NCBI GenBank assembly: GCA_934272845.1
Contig: CAKQSF010000007.1
Span: 1-64,000, forward strand
From: an uncultured Prevotella sp.
GTDB lineage: Bacteria; Bacteroidota; Bacteroidia; Bacteroidales; Bacteroidaceae
Direction: 5' to 3'
DNA length: 64,000 nucleotides
The notes below the pieces were generated by a model, which saw only the letters and a program-made list of their open reading frames with translations, did no database searches and was not told the origin of the DNA. The position numbers and the translations under genes were made by a program. How positions within the stretch are numbered: position 1 is the stretch's first letter; every line of letters begins with the position of its first letter. Positions 18,429 to 27,989 of the stretch are shown one piece after another.

Positions 18429-19475
18429 TTATTCTGCTTTGCTTAATTCAAAATAGAACTCCGTACCAAAACCTTCTTCTGACTTGAACCAAACATGCCC
18501 CTTCAGATAGTTCTCACCGATGAGTTTCATACTGTATGTTCCGAGTCCACGTCCTGTTCCCTTGGTAGAATTGCCATATATAAAGACCTTACTCTTTATC
18601 TCAGGAGGCATCACCGCATCATTATGTACGGAATATACTACTTTATCTGTTGAGGAATAAGCCTTAACAGTTATGGCAGTGCCAGGACTTGCCTCACAGG
18701 CATTTTTCACCATGTTATGAATTACTCGGTTTACAAGTGTCACATCAGAATCTATCACTTCATCCGTAAGCGAAGATTCTATCTTTAATTCCACCGCCCA
18801 CATGTCAAGAGCAACGGAAACAAGACTCTCTTTAATAAAATCAAGAGTCTCTACTGCCTTAAACTTTTGATGCTTTGGTTCAAGGATACCGTTCTGGGCA
18901 TAGATAAGGTCACGTTGCGCCATTATCTCGTTCATCAACTGACCAGAGATGCCTTTCACTATTCCGACCATCTCGCCAGAACTATCATTCTGCATACATT
19001 CAAGTATTCCATTAAGGGCACCTGAGAGATTGAGTACATCATGAAAGAATATGCGCTCCATCATCAACTGATGATGATGATCGGTTTTATCGATAAGAAG
19101 AACAACTGTATATACCTTTCCATCGTGGATAAAAGGTGTAGAGACGGCATGCACATTATAGTCCACGTTGTCATTAACAAGAAGTTCGGCATCCGTTTCT
19201 TGCTTGGTTCTCGTATGTAACGAATCTTCAACCATATGGCGAAAATTACATAACTTACAGTTCTCATGGGTGCCACATCCGCCCTCCGCTGCAATGGCAT
19301 TCGCACAATGAAGCAGATCTCCAGGATTTAGTTTCTTCTCGCCATCATTCTCTGTATAGTTAACATACAGCACCTGAAGTTTCTCGTCAAGGACGACAAA
19401 CGTCGCACCTGTCTCACTCAGCATTTTATTGTCGAGGATTATAGAGTCCAGTTCGTTCTTGGTAAATATTCCCAT
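18429..19475 (-). CDS. PAS-domain sensor histidine kinase with a four-cysteine motif
   Basis: A 348-residue soluble kinase without membrane segments. The N-terminal PAS-like domain (TGATFVVLDEKLQVLYVN) contains Cys57, Cys67, Cys73 and Cys76 (GGCGTHENCKLC), arranged as C-x9-C-x5-C-x2-C, suitable for binding an iron-sulfur cluster, haem or zinc. The phosphoacceptor is probably His145 in IFFHDVLNLSG. The HATPase domain shows the N-box (VIHNMVKNACEAS) and G2 (KGTGRGLGTYSMKLIG). No response regulator is adjacent. A redox or gas signal is an inference from the cysteines. Its promoter lies at 19513-19542 on the minus strand. Confidence 0.85.
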   Translation of the reverse strand: MGIFTKNELDSIILDNKMLSETGATFVVLDEKLQVLYVNYTENDGEKKLNPGDLLHCANAIAAEGGCGTHENCKLCNFRHMVEDSLHTRTKQETDAELLVNDNVDYNVHAVSTPFIHDGKVYTVVLLIDKTDHHHQLMMERIFFHDVLNLSGALNGILECMQNDSSGEMVGIVKGISGQLMNEIMAQRDLIYAQNGILEPKHQKFKAVETLDFIKESLVSVALDMWAVELKIESSLTDEVIDSDVTLVNRVIHNMVKNACEASPGTAITVKAYSSTDKVVYSVHNDAVMPPEIKSKVFIYGNSTKGTGRGLGTYSMKLIGENYLKGHVWFKSEEGFGTEFYFELSKAE

Positions 19476-19512
19476 ATCCTTATTTATATATTATGCGTAA
19501 ACTATTATAATA

Positions 19513-19542
19513 CAAAGGTAGTTGTTTTTTATGGAAACACAA
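19513..19542 (-). promoter_or_regulatory. Promoter of the PAS histidine kinase
   Basis: Minus-strand TACCTTTG (19513-19520) and TTG (19540-19542) with a 19-bp spacer. Transcription would start near 19506, about 30 nt before the ATG. Confidence 0.6.
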
Positions 19543-19583
19543 TATGCCATTACGCCCTATACATGTTAACGTTAGTTAAATGC

Positions 19584-19614
19584 TTGTTTTCACTTCTTTT
19601 TTGTTGTAACTTTG
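19584..19614 (+). promoter_or_regulatory. Promoter of the ftsX-folK run
   Basis: TTG at 19584-19586 and TAACTTTG at 19607-19614, spacer 20 bp. It predicts a start near 19621, about 70 nt before the ftsX ATG. Confidence 0.65.
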
Positions 19615-19689
19615 TGCCGTATTTGCATAGTTGTGCACATATTGACAAGCCCTTTTAGCATACAGAGGGGCTATATAATACGTATATAT

Positions 19690-20577
19690 ATGTCTAAGAA
19701 GAAGAAAATCAGAAAGAGAAGCAAGGGAGGATTGCAGGTCGTTACACTGTGTATCAGTACATCTTTAGTACTGATATTATTGGGACTTGTTGTGTTCACT
19801 GGACTGACGGCACACAACCTTTCATCATACGTAAAGGAGAACCTTACAGTCACGGTGATGTTCAATGATGCCGTTTCGAACAGAGAGGCAACTGTTGTTT
19901 GTAATAAAATAAAAACGAAGCACTACGTAACGAAACTGCAATACATATCACGAGAACAGGCACTGAAGGAACAGACGAAAGAACTGGGTACTGACCCTTC
20001 GGAGTTCTTGGGCATGAACCCATTTGTTCCGTCTGCCGAGGTACACTTGAAGGCAGATTGTGCAAACGCTGACTCTATGGCGTGGATTACGAAAGATATT
20101 AAACAATATAAGCAGGTTGAAGAGGTTAGTTATCAGAAAGACCTTATGGACAGTGTAAACAAAAACCTGAAGAAGGTAACACTGGTCATGCTGGTACTTG
20201 CCGCTCTGCTAACATTCATCTCGTTCTCACTGATAAACAACATGGTACGTCTCGGTGTATACGCACGCCGCATAAGCATCAATACCATGAAGTTAGTGGG
20301 CGCATCATGGTCGTTCATACGCCGTCCGTTTATCAGCATGGCTATTTTTGAGGGCTTGATAGCATCGTTCGTGGCAGACGCGGTGCTTGCTGGCATCGTG
20401 TATGCATTATATGACTATGAACCTGACATTACAGAAGTGGTAACATGGGAGGTGCTTGCCATAACAGGAGCATCGGTACTGTGTTTCGGCATACTGATTT
20501 CTACACTGTGTGTCTTCTTCTCGGTAAACCGCTATCTACGCATGCCAACAAGAAAACTGTATCGAGCAGGAATATAA
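19690..20577 (+). CDS. ftsX: Cell-division protein FtsX
   Basis: A 295-residue inner-membrane permease-like protein. I start at the ATG giving MSKKKKIRKRSKGG, because the -7 box at 19607-19614 lies just upstream of, and would overlap the leader of, any earlier start. Layout: a basic cytoplasmic N-terminus, one membrane helix (TSLVLILLGLVVFTG), an extracytoplasmic ECD with LTVTVMFNDAVSN, then three C-terminal helices including VLAALLTFISFSLINNMVRL. FtsX partners with FtsE ATPase to activate peptidoglycan hydrolases at the septum. ftsE is not next to it, as is usual in Bacteroidetes. It heads a run with DUF3098, uppP, truB, queA and folK. Confidence 0.9.
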   Translation: MSKKKKIRKRSKGGLQVVTLCISTSLVLILLGLVVFTGLTAHNLSSYVKENLTVTVMFNDAVSNREATVVCNKIKTKHYVTKLQYISREQALKEQTKELGTDPSEFLGMNPFVPSAEVHLKADCANADSMAWITKDIKQYKQVEEVSYQKDLMDSVNKNLKKVTLVMLVLAALLTFISFSLINNMVRLGVYARRISINTMKLVGASWSFIRRPFISMAIFEGLIASFVADAVLAGIVYALYDYEPDITEVVTWEVLAITGASVLCFGILISTLCVFFSVNRYLRMPTRKLYRAGI

Positions 20578-20607
20578 AAGGACAAAGGAAAAATAAGAAC
20601 TAAGATA

Positions 20608-20832
20608 ATGGACAAGAAAAATTTTGCATTCGGCAAGATGAACTTCATACTGATTGGCATCAGTATGGTGGTAGTAATCATCGGCTTTCTGCTTATGACA
20701 GGAGCAAGTTCAAACAGTGAAGTATTCGACAGCGAGATTTTCTCTTCTTTAAGAGTTAAGGTAGCACCAGTAATATGCTTGGTAGGATTTCTTTCTATCA
20801 TTGCAGGTATAATGTATAAACCTAAGGAATAA
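20608..20832 (+). CDS. DUF3098 small membrane protein
   Basis: A 74-residue protein with two transmembrane helices ([20 protein letters not shown] and [19 protein letters not shown]) separated by a short polar loop. This is the DUF3098 family, small Bacteroidetes membrane proteins found between ftsX and uppP. Its position in a cell-envelope operon suggests an envelope role, but no function is established. Its stop codon overlaps the uppP start (TAATG). Confidence 0.85.
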   Translation: MDKKNFAFGKMNFILIGISMVVVIIGFLLMTGASSNSEVFDSEIFSSLRVKVAPVICLVGFLSIIAGIMYKPKE

Positions 20833-21629
20833 TGGATACACTACAAGCATTGGTCCTCGGGATTCTTCAAGGACTTACTGAATATCTGCCTGTAAGCAGC
20901 AGCGGACACCTAACAATAGGGTCTTACCTTTTTGGGCTAAACGGAGAGGAAAATCTTGCATTTACCGTGGCTGTACACGTGGCAACGGTACTTAGCACCT
21001 TCGTTATCCTGTGGAGTGAGATAGCATGGATACTGAAGGGATTGTTTAAGTTTGAGATGAATGATGAGACCCGCTACGTGTTTAACATCATCGTCTCTAT
21101 GATACCTGTTGGAATAGTTGGCGTATTCTTCAAGGATACCGTGGAACAGATCTTCGGATCGGGTCTGTTAATAGTAGGCTTAATGCTATTAGTAACCGCT
21201 GCACTGTTAACATTCTCTTATTATGCTAAGCCACGTCAAAAAGACAACATAAGTCTTAAAGATGCTTTCATTATAGGCTTGGCACAGGCTGTGGCTGTTA
21301 TGCCAGGTTTGAGTCGCTCTGGCTCTACCATCGCTACGGGTCTGTTACTTGGTAATAAGAAGGACAAACTGGCACAGTTCTCTTTCCTTATGGTTATTCC
21401 GCCAATATTGGGCGAAGCATTGCTTGACGTAATAAAAGCCGTAAAGGGAGAAGATGCATTCGGAGGTATTGACACACTGCCACTTGTCGTAGGCTTCATT
21501 GCTGCATTCGTTAGTGGATGCCTCGCCTGCAAATGGATGATAAACGTGGTAAAGAAGGGTAAACTGGTTTACTTCGCCATATATTGTGCTATCGTGGGCG
21601 TTGTAACAATAGCATGCAGCGTTTTATAA
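20832..21629 (+). CDS. uppP: Undecaprenyl-diphosphatase
   Basis: A 265-residue inner-membrane phosphatase (BacA/UppP) that recycles undecaprenyl pyrophosphate to the monophosphate carrier used for peptidoglycan and O-antigen synthesis. Both family signatures are present: [13 protein letters not shown] near residue 17 and [13 protein letters not shown] near residue 160. About seven or eight hydrophobic segments fit the family. It is translationally coupled to the preceding gene and followed within 15 bp by truB. Overexpression in other bacteria gives bacitracin resistance. Confidence 0.95.
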   Translation: MDTLQALVLGILQGLTEYLPVSSSGHLTIGSYLFGLNGEENLAFTVAVHVATVLSTFVILWSEIAWILKGLFKFEMNDETRYVFNIIVSMIPVGIVGVFFKDTVEQIFGSGLLIVGLMLLVTAALLTFSYYAKPRQKDNISLKDAFIIGLAQAVAVMPGLSRSGSTIATGLLLGNKKDKLAQFSFLMVIPPILGEALLDVIKAVKGEDAFGGIDTLPLVVGFIAAFVSGCLACKWMINVVKKGKLVYFAIYCAIVGVVTIACSVL

Positions 21630-21643
21630 ACTATACATACTAT

Positions 21644-22417
21644 ATGAATTTTCAAGAAGGGGAGATACTTCATATCAATAAGCCTTATGGCATGTCGAGT
21701 TTCGGCGCACTGGCATTCGTACGCACAAGGATATCACGAGCAGTAGGCGTAAAACGTGTAAAAACAGGACACGCTGGTACGCTTGACCCATTGGCTACAG
21801 GAGTGCTGATATTGTGTACAGGCAAATGCACGAAGGAGATACCTAATCTACAATACCATTCGAAGGAGTATACTGCAACACTACAGTTGGGGGCTACCAC
21901 CGCAAGTTATGACAAGGAACATCCCGTGGACCATACATACCCAACCGAACATATTACCGAAGAACTGATAAGAGAGACTCTGAAAAAGTTTGAAGGTGAC
22001 ATAATGCAGGTACCACCTACATACAGCGCAGTAAAGGTTAACGGCACAAGGGCTTACGAATACAGACGTAATAACGAAGATATTACACTGCAGGCAAAAC
22101 CTGTCCACGTGGACTGCATAGAATTATTACATTTTGACAAAGAGAATATGCAAGCAGAAATACGCGTGGAATGTGGTAAGGGAACTTACATCCGTTCGTT
22201 AGCCAGGGATATTGGGCGAGCATTAGAAAGCGGAGCATATCTTACTGCTCTATGCCGCACAAGGTTAGGCAACGTAAGGATTGAGAACTGCATAACACTG
22301 GATGACTTTCCGGCTTGGCTTGCCGAACAGAATATAGAGAAGGTTGAGAAGGTAAAGACATCGGGAAACAATAATAAAAAAAGAATTCATAACCCACTTA
22401 ACGTAACAATAGAATAA
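21644..22417 (+). CDS. truB: tRNA pseudouridine-55 synthase
   Basis: A 257-residue cytoplasmic enzyme that isomerises U55 in the T-loop of tRNAs. I use the start MNFQEGEILHINKPYGM; an in-frame upstream codon lies inside uppP. The catalytic aspartate is Asp48 in GHAGTLDPLATGVLI. The PTYSAVKVNGTRAYEYRR segment is the usual second TruB motif, and CGKGTYIRSLARDIG the third. The C-terminus is basic and short, without a PUA domain. The stop overlaps the queA start (TAATGA). Confidence 0.95.
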   Translation: MNFQEGEILHINKPYGMSSFGALAFVRTRISRAVGVKRVKTGHAGTLDPLATGVLILCTGKCTKEIPNLQYHSKEYTATLQLGATTASYDKEHPVDHTYPTEHITEELIRETLKKFEGDIMQVPPTYSAVKVNGTRAYEYRRNNEDITLQAKPVHVDCIELLHFDKENMQAEIRVECGKGTYIRSLARDIGRALESGAYLTALCRTRLGNVRIENCITLDDFPAWLAEQNIEKVEKVKTSGNNNKKRIHNPLNVTIE

Positions 22418-23598
22418 TGAAACTGTCACAGTTTGACTTTAATCTGCCTGATTCACAGGTAGCACTATATCCTCATAGCATAGAGCGTCAGGTAACAAAT
22501 GATGCTGGAGAAACAACAACATTTTCTCTGAAAAGACCTGATGAATGCCGTATGGTTGTCGTTCATAAAAAATCTGAGACAATAGAGTTCTATAAGAAGG
22601 ATGAGAAAGGAAAGCCAATGAAGGATCAATTTCTTACATTGCTTGACATATTCAACTACTTCGATGAAAACGACACATTTATATTCAATAACACTAAGGT
22701 ATTCCCTGCACGTCTTTATGGCACAAAGGAAAAGACTGACGCTCAGATAGAGGTTTTCCTTCTTAGGGAGTTGAATCAAGAAATGCGCCTGTGGGACGTA
22801 CTGGTGGAACCCGCAAGAAAGATAAGAATTGGTAACAAACTGTTCTTTGACGAAAGCGGTTCACTCGTTGCAGAGGTTATAGACAATACTACATCACGCG
22901 GACGAACATTACGTTTCCTATATGACTGTCCACACGATGACTTCAAACGCGACCTATTCGCTATTGGGCAGGCACCATTGCCACGTTACATCATAGACCA
23001 TAAGGGAAAGGATGGAAAACTGGATCGTCCTGTTACTGATGATGACTTTGAAGACTTCCAGTGTATCTTCGCAGAACATGAGGGCGCTGTTACTGCACCA
23101 TCTACCGGACTCCACTTCACACGCCAGATGATGAAGAGAATGGAGATACATGGTATTAACAGTGCTTTCATCACTATACACACAGGACTTGGTAACTTTA
23201 ACCCTATTGAGGTGGAGGACCTGTCTAAGCACAAGATGGATTCCGAGGAAATGCACATTAACAAAGAGACATGTGACTTGGTCAACAATACGAAAAAGGC
23301 AGGACATCGAGTATGCGCTATCGGTGCAAGCGTGGTAAAGGCTACAGAGAGCAGCGTGGGCACTGACGGATTCCTTAAGGAATTTGACGGATGGACAAAT
23401 AAGTTCATATTCCCTCCATACGACTTCGGACTCGCTGACTGTATGCTCGTGAACCTGTATCATCCAATGTCAACTATGCTTATGTCAACATGCGCATTTG
23501 GTGGCTTTGAAACTGTTATGGAGGCTTATCGTCAGGCTGCGAAGAACGGATATATGTTCGGTTGCTTCGGTGATGTGATGCTGATAATGAATGACTAA
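22417..23598 (+). CDS. queA: S-adenosylmethionine:tRNA ribosyltransferase-isomerase
   Basis: A 393-residue cytoplasmic enzyme of queuosine synthesis that transfers ribose from SAM to 7-aminomethyl-7-deazaguanine at the tRNA wobble position. Family landmarks: DTFIFNNTKVFPARLYG near residue 87, VEPARKIRIGNKLFF, then EGAVTAPSTGLHFT and FITIHTGLGNFNPIEVEDL. It is about 40 residues longer than the E. coli enzyme, mostly in the N-terminal third, a length I recall for Bacteroidetes homologues. The downstream folK start overlaps its last codons. Confidence 0.95.
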   Translation: MKLSQFDFNLPDSQVALYPHSIERQVTNDAGETTTFSLKRPDECRMVVVHKKSETIEFYKKDEKGKPMKDQFLTLLDIFNYFDENDTFIFNNTKVFPARLYGTKEKTDAQIEVFLLRELNQEMRLWDVLVEPARKIRIGNKLFFDESGSLVAEVIDNTTSRGRTLRFLYDCPHDDFKRDLFAIGQAPLPRYIIDHKGKDGKLDRPVTDDDFEDFQCIFAEHEGAVTAPSTGLHFTRQMMKRMEIHGINSAFITIHTGLGNFNPIEVEDLSKHKMDSEEMHINKETCDLVNNTKKAGHRVCAIGASVVKATESSVGTDGFLKEFDGWTNKFIFPPYDFGLADCMLVNLYHPMSTMLMSTCAFGGFETVMEAYRQAAKNGYMFGCFGDVMLIMND

Positions 23599-24040
23599 AG
23601 ATGGTATGGAACATACCTTGTATCTTGCTCTCGGCACAAATCTTGGTAACAAGGAAGCAAACATCAACAATGCCTACGTAAGAATAGAGGAGAAGGTTGG
23701 ACATATCAGAAGACGGTCTTCATTATATCACTCTGAACCATGGGGATTTGTGTCAGACAATGAATTTATTAACACTGTCATATGTTGTAACACAACCCTT
23801 ACGCCACATGAAGTTCTTCACACTATTAAAAAAATAGAAACCGAAATGGGGCGCACAGTTAAATCAGAGAATGGGATATATCATGACAGAATTATTGACA
23901 TTGACATACTCTTCTACGATGACATTGTGATGAACGAACCGGATCTGCATATTCCACACCCACTGATGAAAGAACGTGATTTCGTTATGGTTCCACTAAA
24001 AGAAGTACTTAACGAAGGTCATTGCTCCTTACTAAAATAA
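23591..24040 (+). CDS. folK: 6-hydroxymethyl-7,8-dihydropterin pyrophosphokinase
   Basis: A 149-residue folate-pathway kinase that transfers pyrophosphate from ATP to hydroxymethyl-dihydropterin. Motifs: YLALGTNLGNKEANI near the N-terminus, SSLYHSEPWG, and RIIDIDILFYDD with the metal-binding Asp pair, then HPLMKERDFVMVPL. The first ATG overlaps queA by 8 bp; a second ATG (MEHTLYLALG) 15 bases later fits family N-termini better, so the true protein may be 144 residues. It ends the ftsX-folK run. Confidence 0.93.
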   Translation: MTKDGMEHTLYLALGTNLGNKEANINNAYVRIEEKVGHIRRRSSLYHSEPWGFVSDNEFINTVICCNTTLTPHEVLHTIKKIETEMGRTVKSENGIYHDRIIDIDILFYDDIVMNEPDLHIPHPLMKERDFVMVPLKEVLNEGHCSLLK

Positions 24041-24051
24041 AAAAGATAGAG

Positions 24052-25287
24052 ATGAAAAGACTGTTGAACACAATACTGGCACTTTTGTGTGTCATGGCCG
24101 CATCGGCTGAAAACAAGACTATCAACGTAACAGTAACGAACCCAATGACAAAGGAGCGTAAGGCTGTTCCTGTTGTATTAGAAGTGGATGACGATGTACA
24201 TTCTGCATTTGTAACTATCAATGGTAAGGAGATTCCATGTCAGTTGGATGACCTTGACGATGATGGCGAGTATGAGGAACTGGCTTTCCTCACCGATATG
24301 CAAGCGAAAGAGAAACAGACTTTCAAGGTAGAGTTAAGCACAACGGGAGAGCCGCGTACTTACGATGCTATAACATACGGTTACCTTGGCATTAGAGACC
24401 GCGACAAGTCGGCAAAGAAACAGAAGCACCAGCAGATTAACTCGGTTACATTCCCTAAGGAAACGAATCCATATAACTATATATTCCCTCACGGAGCGGT
24501 GATGGAAAACGATATGGTGGGCTTCCGAGTATACTGTGACTACCGCCAGTCTATTGACTACTACGGTCACAAAGAGTTGAAAGCCGACATCGCAAAGACT
24601 GGGTTCTATCCTACGAAGGAACAAGTGGCGGCTGGTTCGGGCGATGATGTACTCTATACAGGTAGTACTTATGGCTGTGGAGCACTACATGGCTGGGACG
24701 GAAAGAACGCTATTATGTTCCAAAATGTAAGGAACAGAACACAGACGGTTGTGACAGATGGTCCCGTAAGAACTATTCTTGACATCACAAACAAGGGGTG
24801 GGAGCCTGTGAAAGGCAAGAGGCCTGTTGACATAACGACTCGTTATATCCTTTATGCTGGGCATAGAGACGTGGCTGTTGAGGTAGAATTCTCACGTGAC
24901 GTGGCTGACATTCCATTGTCAACAGGTATCGTTGATATTGTGGAAGGCTCAGAAGAGTTGACCGATAAGGCAGGACTGAGAGGTTGTTGGGGCACTGCGT
25001 GTGCAGGTAACAACCCGAAAGTATATGACACTCATACCGTAGGACTGGGCATTTACGTCCCTAAGAAATACTACAAAGGTGACAGTCACTTCACCGATGG
25101 TAAAGAGAAATTGCCTAACCAAGCGTATGTACAGGTTGTAGGAACAAAAGATGAGGACCTGAACTATTGGTTTGCCGCTACCTGTGACATGGAGTCTTTT
25201 GGCTTTAAAGACAAGGAAGCATGGTTCAACTACCTTAAAGACTGGAAGAAAGAATTAGAAAACCCAGTCAAGGTGACAGTGAAATAA
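24052..25287 (+). CDS. Secreted DUF4861 family protein
   Basis: A 411-residue exported protein with signal peptide MKRLLNTILALLCVMAASA. The mature protein contains beta-rich sequence with FPHGAVMENDMVGFRVYCDY and GCGALHGWDGKNAIMFQNV, matching what I know of DUF4861. The family is frequent in pectin-utilisation loci of Bacteroidetes, but no reaction is established that I can cite. Followed within 95 bp by a membrane carrier and then a signal-peptide-bearing KduI, so a role in processing uronate-containing oligosaccharides is plausible. The start overlaps no neighbour: folK ends 12 bp upstream. It is likely transcribed with the two genes downstream. Confidence 0.75.
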   Translation: MKRLLNTILALLCVMAASAENKTINVTVTNPMTKERKAVPVVLEVDDDVHSAFVTINGKEIPCQLDDLDDDGEYEELAFLTDMQAKEKQTFKVELSTTGEPRTYDAITYGYLGIRDRDKSAKKQKHQQINSVTFPKETNPYNYIFPHGAVMENDMVGFRVYCDYRQSIDYYGHKELKADIAKTGFYPTKEQVAAGSGDDVLYTGSTYGCGALHGWDGKNAIMFQNVRNRTQTVVTDGPVRTILDITNKGWEPVKGKRPVDITTRYILYAGHRDVAVEVEFSRDVADIPLSTGIVDIVEGSEELTDKAGLRGCWGTACAGNNPKVYDTHTVGLGIYVPKKYYKGDSHFTDGKEKLPNQAYVQVVGTKDEDLNYWFAATCDMESFGFKDKEAWFNYLKDWKKELENPVKVTVK

Positions 25288-25381
25288 CAAAGAAAATACT
25301 AACAACCGTTTTTTAATAACATCACCATTATTAAAAGCCGGACTAATACTAATAACAATACTCTAAACAAAACAACAACTA

Positions 25382-26764
25382 ATGGAAGCGGTATTCTCAT
25401 ACATTATCGGCCTTGGAGCCGCCGTGATGATGCCTATCATCTTCACCATCCTCGGTGTCTGCATCGGCATCAAGTTCTCTAAATCACTAAAAAGCGGTCT
25501 GTACGTAGGCGTAGGCTTCGTAGGACTCGGTGTTATTACGGGTCTGTTGACATCCAGTCTTGGTCCTGCACTGGCACAAGTAGTCGAGATATACGGTCTT
25601 GAACTCAACGTTTTCGATATGGGATGGCCTGCTGCCGCATCCGTAGCATATAATACAACAGTAGGTGCTTTCATAATACCTGTATGCCTCGGCGTTAACC
25701 TTCTGTTACTGCTTGCAGGCTGCACACGCACAGTGAACATTGACCTCTGGAACTATTGGCACTTTGCTTTCATCGGAGCCGTGGTATATTTCCTCACTGG
25801 CAACAACATAGCATGGGGCTTCTTCGCTGCTATCATCTGCTACATCATAACACTTGTCATGGCAGATTTGACAGCAAAGAAATTCCAAAAGTTCTATGAC
25901 GGCATGGAAGGTATATCTATTCCACAGCCTTTCTGTCAAGGATTCACACCGTTTGCCATCATAATTGGCAAGTTACTTGACAAAATTCCTGGCTTCGATA
26001 AACTGAATATCGATGCTGAAGGCATGAAGAAGAAGTTTGGACTCTTTGGCGAACCTCTCTTCCTCGGTGTTATAATAGGTATCATAATCGGCTGTCTGGC
26101 TTGCAAAGACTCTAACGAACTGGTAGCGAATATCCCTGCAACACTCGGTCTTGGCATTAAGATGGGCGCTGTAATGGAACTCATACCACGTATCACAAGC
26201 CTATTTATAGAAGGTCTGAAACCCATCTCTGAGGCTACACGCGAACTCATAGCCAAGAAGTTTGGCGAAGACAAGGAATTCTATATCGGCATGTCTCCAG
26301 CATTGGTGATAGGACACCCTACTACACTTATCGTTAGTTTGCTGCTCATTCCTGTAACACTCGTATTGGCAGTAGTACTCCCAGGCAACCAATTCCTGCC
26401 TTTGGCATCACTGGCAGGTATGTTCTATGTATTCGTTATGGTACTGCCTTACACCAACGGTAACGTTGTAAAGTCATTCATTGTGGGTCTAGTAGTAATG
26501 GCAATAGGCCTCTATTTCGTTACACTCATGGCAGAAAACTTCACCTTAGCGGCACAAGAAGTATCAGCAGCACACCCTGATGACAAGGCTGTACAGGTAC
26601 CAGAGGGCTTCAGCGCAGGATCACTTGACTTTGCGTCATCACCACTTGCATTCATAATATACGCAGGAATGAAGTACTTGCAGTATATAGGCGCAGCAGT
26701 ACTCACCATTCTTACCATCGCTCTCGTAGCATGGAACAGAGTACGTATCAACAAGAAAAACTAA
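25382..26764 (+). CDS. GatC/SgcC-type EIIC membrane carrier
   Basis: A 460-residue polytopic inner-membrane protein of the galactitol PTS EIIC family. Diagnostic stretches are LGAAVMMPIIFTILGVCIG, FVGLGVITGLLTSSLGPA and PQPFCQGFTPFAIIIGKLLD, with about ten to twelve hydrophobic segments. No EIIA, EIIB, HPr or EI gene is near, and Bacteroidetes generally lack a classical sugar PTS. It probably works as a PTS-independent carrier. Its place between a DUF4861 protein and a secreted KduI suggests that it imports a keto-deoxyuronate. That substrate is inference from context only. Confidence 0.75.
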   Translation: MEAVFSYIIGLGAAVMMPIIFTILGVCIGIKFSKSLKSGLYVGVGFVGLGVITGLLTSSLGPALAQVVEIYGLELNVFDMGWPAAASVAYNTTVGAFIIPVCLGVNLLLLLAGCTRTVNIDLWNYWHFAFIGAVVYFLTGNNIAWGFFAAIICYIITLVMADLTAKKFQKFYDGMEGISIPQPFCQGFTPFAIIIGKLLDKIPGFDKLNIDAEGMKKKFGLFGEPLFLGVIIGIIIGCLACKDSNELVANIPATLGLGIKMGAVMELIPRITSLFIEGLKPISEATRELIAKKFGEDKEFYIGMSPALVIGHPTTLIVSLLLIPVTLVLAVVLPGNQFLPLASLAGMFYVFVMVLPYTNGNVVKSFIVGLVVMAIGLYFVTLMAENFTLAAQEVSAAHPDDKAVQVPEGFSAGSLDFASSPLAFIIYAGMKYLQYIGAAVLTILTIALVAWNRVRINKKN

Positions 26765-26785
26765 TATTTAACACTAATATAAGAA

Positions 26786-27760
26786 ATGAAGAAACTTATT
26801 GCTATCGCTGCTTTTGCTGCTACCGCAATGGGAATGTCAGCACAACAGAATGTAACTTTTAGGACTGCATGTCACCCTGACGACGTAAAGCACTATGACA
26901 CAAAAACACTACGCGACCGTTTCGTAATGGAAAAGGTTATGGTGGCAGACGAGATAAACCTTACTTATTCACAGTACGATCGCTTTATCTTTGGCGGTGC
27001 AATGCCTGTTAACAAGGACTTGAAACTGGAAAGCTTTACAGGTCTGGGTCTTTCTGTAGACAAAACCATCAAAGAGCCATACTTCCTCTACAACCGCGAA
27101 ATGGGTATCATCAACTGCGGACAAGGCACTGGCTCCGTAATCGTTGACGGTAAAGAGTATGTTCTCGGTCCTAAGGAAGCCCTATACATTGGTCGTGGAC
27201 ATTTGGACAAGGGTAAAGACGTTAACAAAGAGGTAGTATTCCGCTCTAAGGACAGTCAGAACCCAGCCAAGTTCTACATCAACTCTGCTACAGCCCATAA
27301 GCATTACAAGACTCAATGGGTAACGCTCGATGGACGTAAGGGCTCTCTCAAGGCTGCCATTTGGGGTCCTGTAGGCACAAAGGAAGAGGCTAACGGACGT
27401 ACTATCTACAAACTTATCGTCCGTGACGCTCTGCAAGAAGGCCCTTGTCAGTTACAGATGGGTCTGACACAACTTGAACCAGGTGCCGTTTGGAACACCA
27501 TGCCACCTCACACACACGGTCGTCGCATAGAGGCTTACTATTACTTTAACCTTCCAGAGGGTCAAACTATCTCTCACGTAATGGGTGAACCCCAAGAGAC
27601 ACGCAACGTATGGTTGCACAACGAACAGGCCATCATGTCCCCAGAGTGGTCTATACACGCCGCTTGCGGTACATATTACTATACCTTCATTTGGGGTATG
27701 GCTGGTGAGAATCTTGAATACAATGACAAGGACGTAATTCCTGTTATTGACATCAAGTAA
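26786..27760 (+). CDS. kduI: Signal-peptide-bearing 5-keto-4-deoxyuronate isomerase (KduI family)
   Basis: A 324-residue protein. Residues 1-20 ([20 protein letters not shown]) form a clear signal peptide; the rest aligns with KduI, which interconverts 5-keto-4-deoxyuronate and 2,5-diketo-3-deoxygluconate in pectin breakdown. The metal site is recognisable as [16 protein letters not shown] with His242, His244 and Glu249, and a later His in [24 protein letters not shown] and [17 protein letters not shown] are further KduI landmarks. Classical KduI is about 278 residues and cytoplasmic; the extra length here is the signal peptide and a short linker. An exported KduI implies isomerisation in the periplasm before uptake by the adjacent carrier. 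Confidence 0.88.
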   Translation: MKKLIAIAAFAATAMGMSAQQNVTFRTACHPDDVKHYDTKTLRDRFVMEKVMVADEINLTYSQYDRFIFGGAMPVNKDLKLESFTGLGLSVDKTIKEPYFLYNREMGIINCGQGTGSVIVDGKEYVLGPKEALYIGRGHLDKGKDVNKEVVFRSKDSQNPAKFYINSATAHKHYKTQWVTLDGRKGSLKAAIWGPVGTKEEANGRTIYKLIVRDALQEGPCQLQMGLTQLEPGAVWNTMPPHTHGRRIEAYYYFNLPEGQTISHVMGEPQETRNVWLHNEQAIMSPEWSIHAACGTYYYTFIWGMAGENLEYNDKDVIPVIDIK

Positions 27761-27947
27761 GTTTAAAAACAAGGTAGACACAGAGTCTATTTAACTATGA
27801 ATTAGGACTTTTTACCATAATACTTAAGGGAGGTATAATAAATTACCACTGTTAAATAAAACTTGATTAAGGTGGTGCCGTTAATTTTTAGACGCACTCT
27901 TAATTAAGTGACGCTAAAAAGTCATTAATAATACTGTAAAATCTATT

Positions 27948-27989
27948 GGATTGTGGTGGCTAAACAATATTCATTAGCCACCATAATCC
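27948..27989. promoter_or_regulatory. 16-bp hairpin upstream of the PASTA gene
   Basis: GGATTGTGGTGGCTAA (27948-27963) pairs with TTAGCCACCATAATCC (27974-27989) with one mismatch across a 10-nt loop. No T-run follows, so it is more likely a leader structure or protein-binding palindrome than a terminator. It sits 36 bp before the proposed PASTA start. Confidence 0.4.

Noticed and set aside
25382-26764. A complete sugar PTS
   Set aside because: Only an EIIC-like protein is present; no EIIA, EIIB, HPr or EI is visible.
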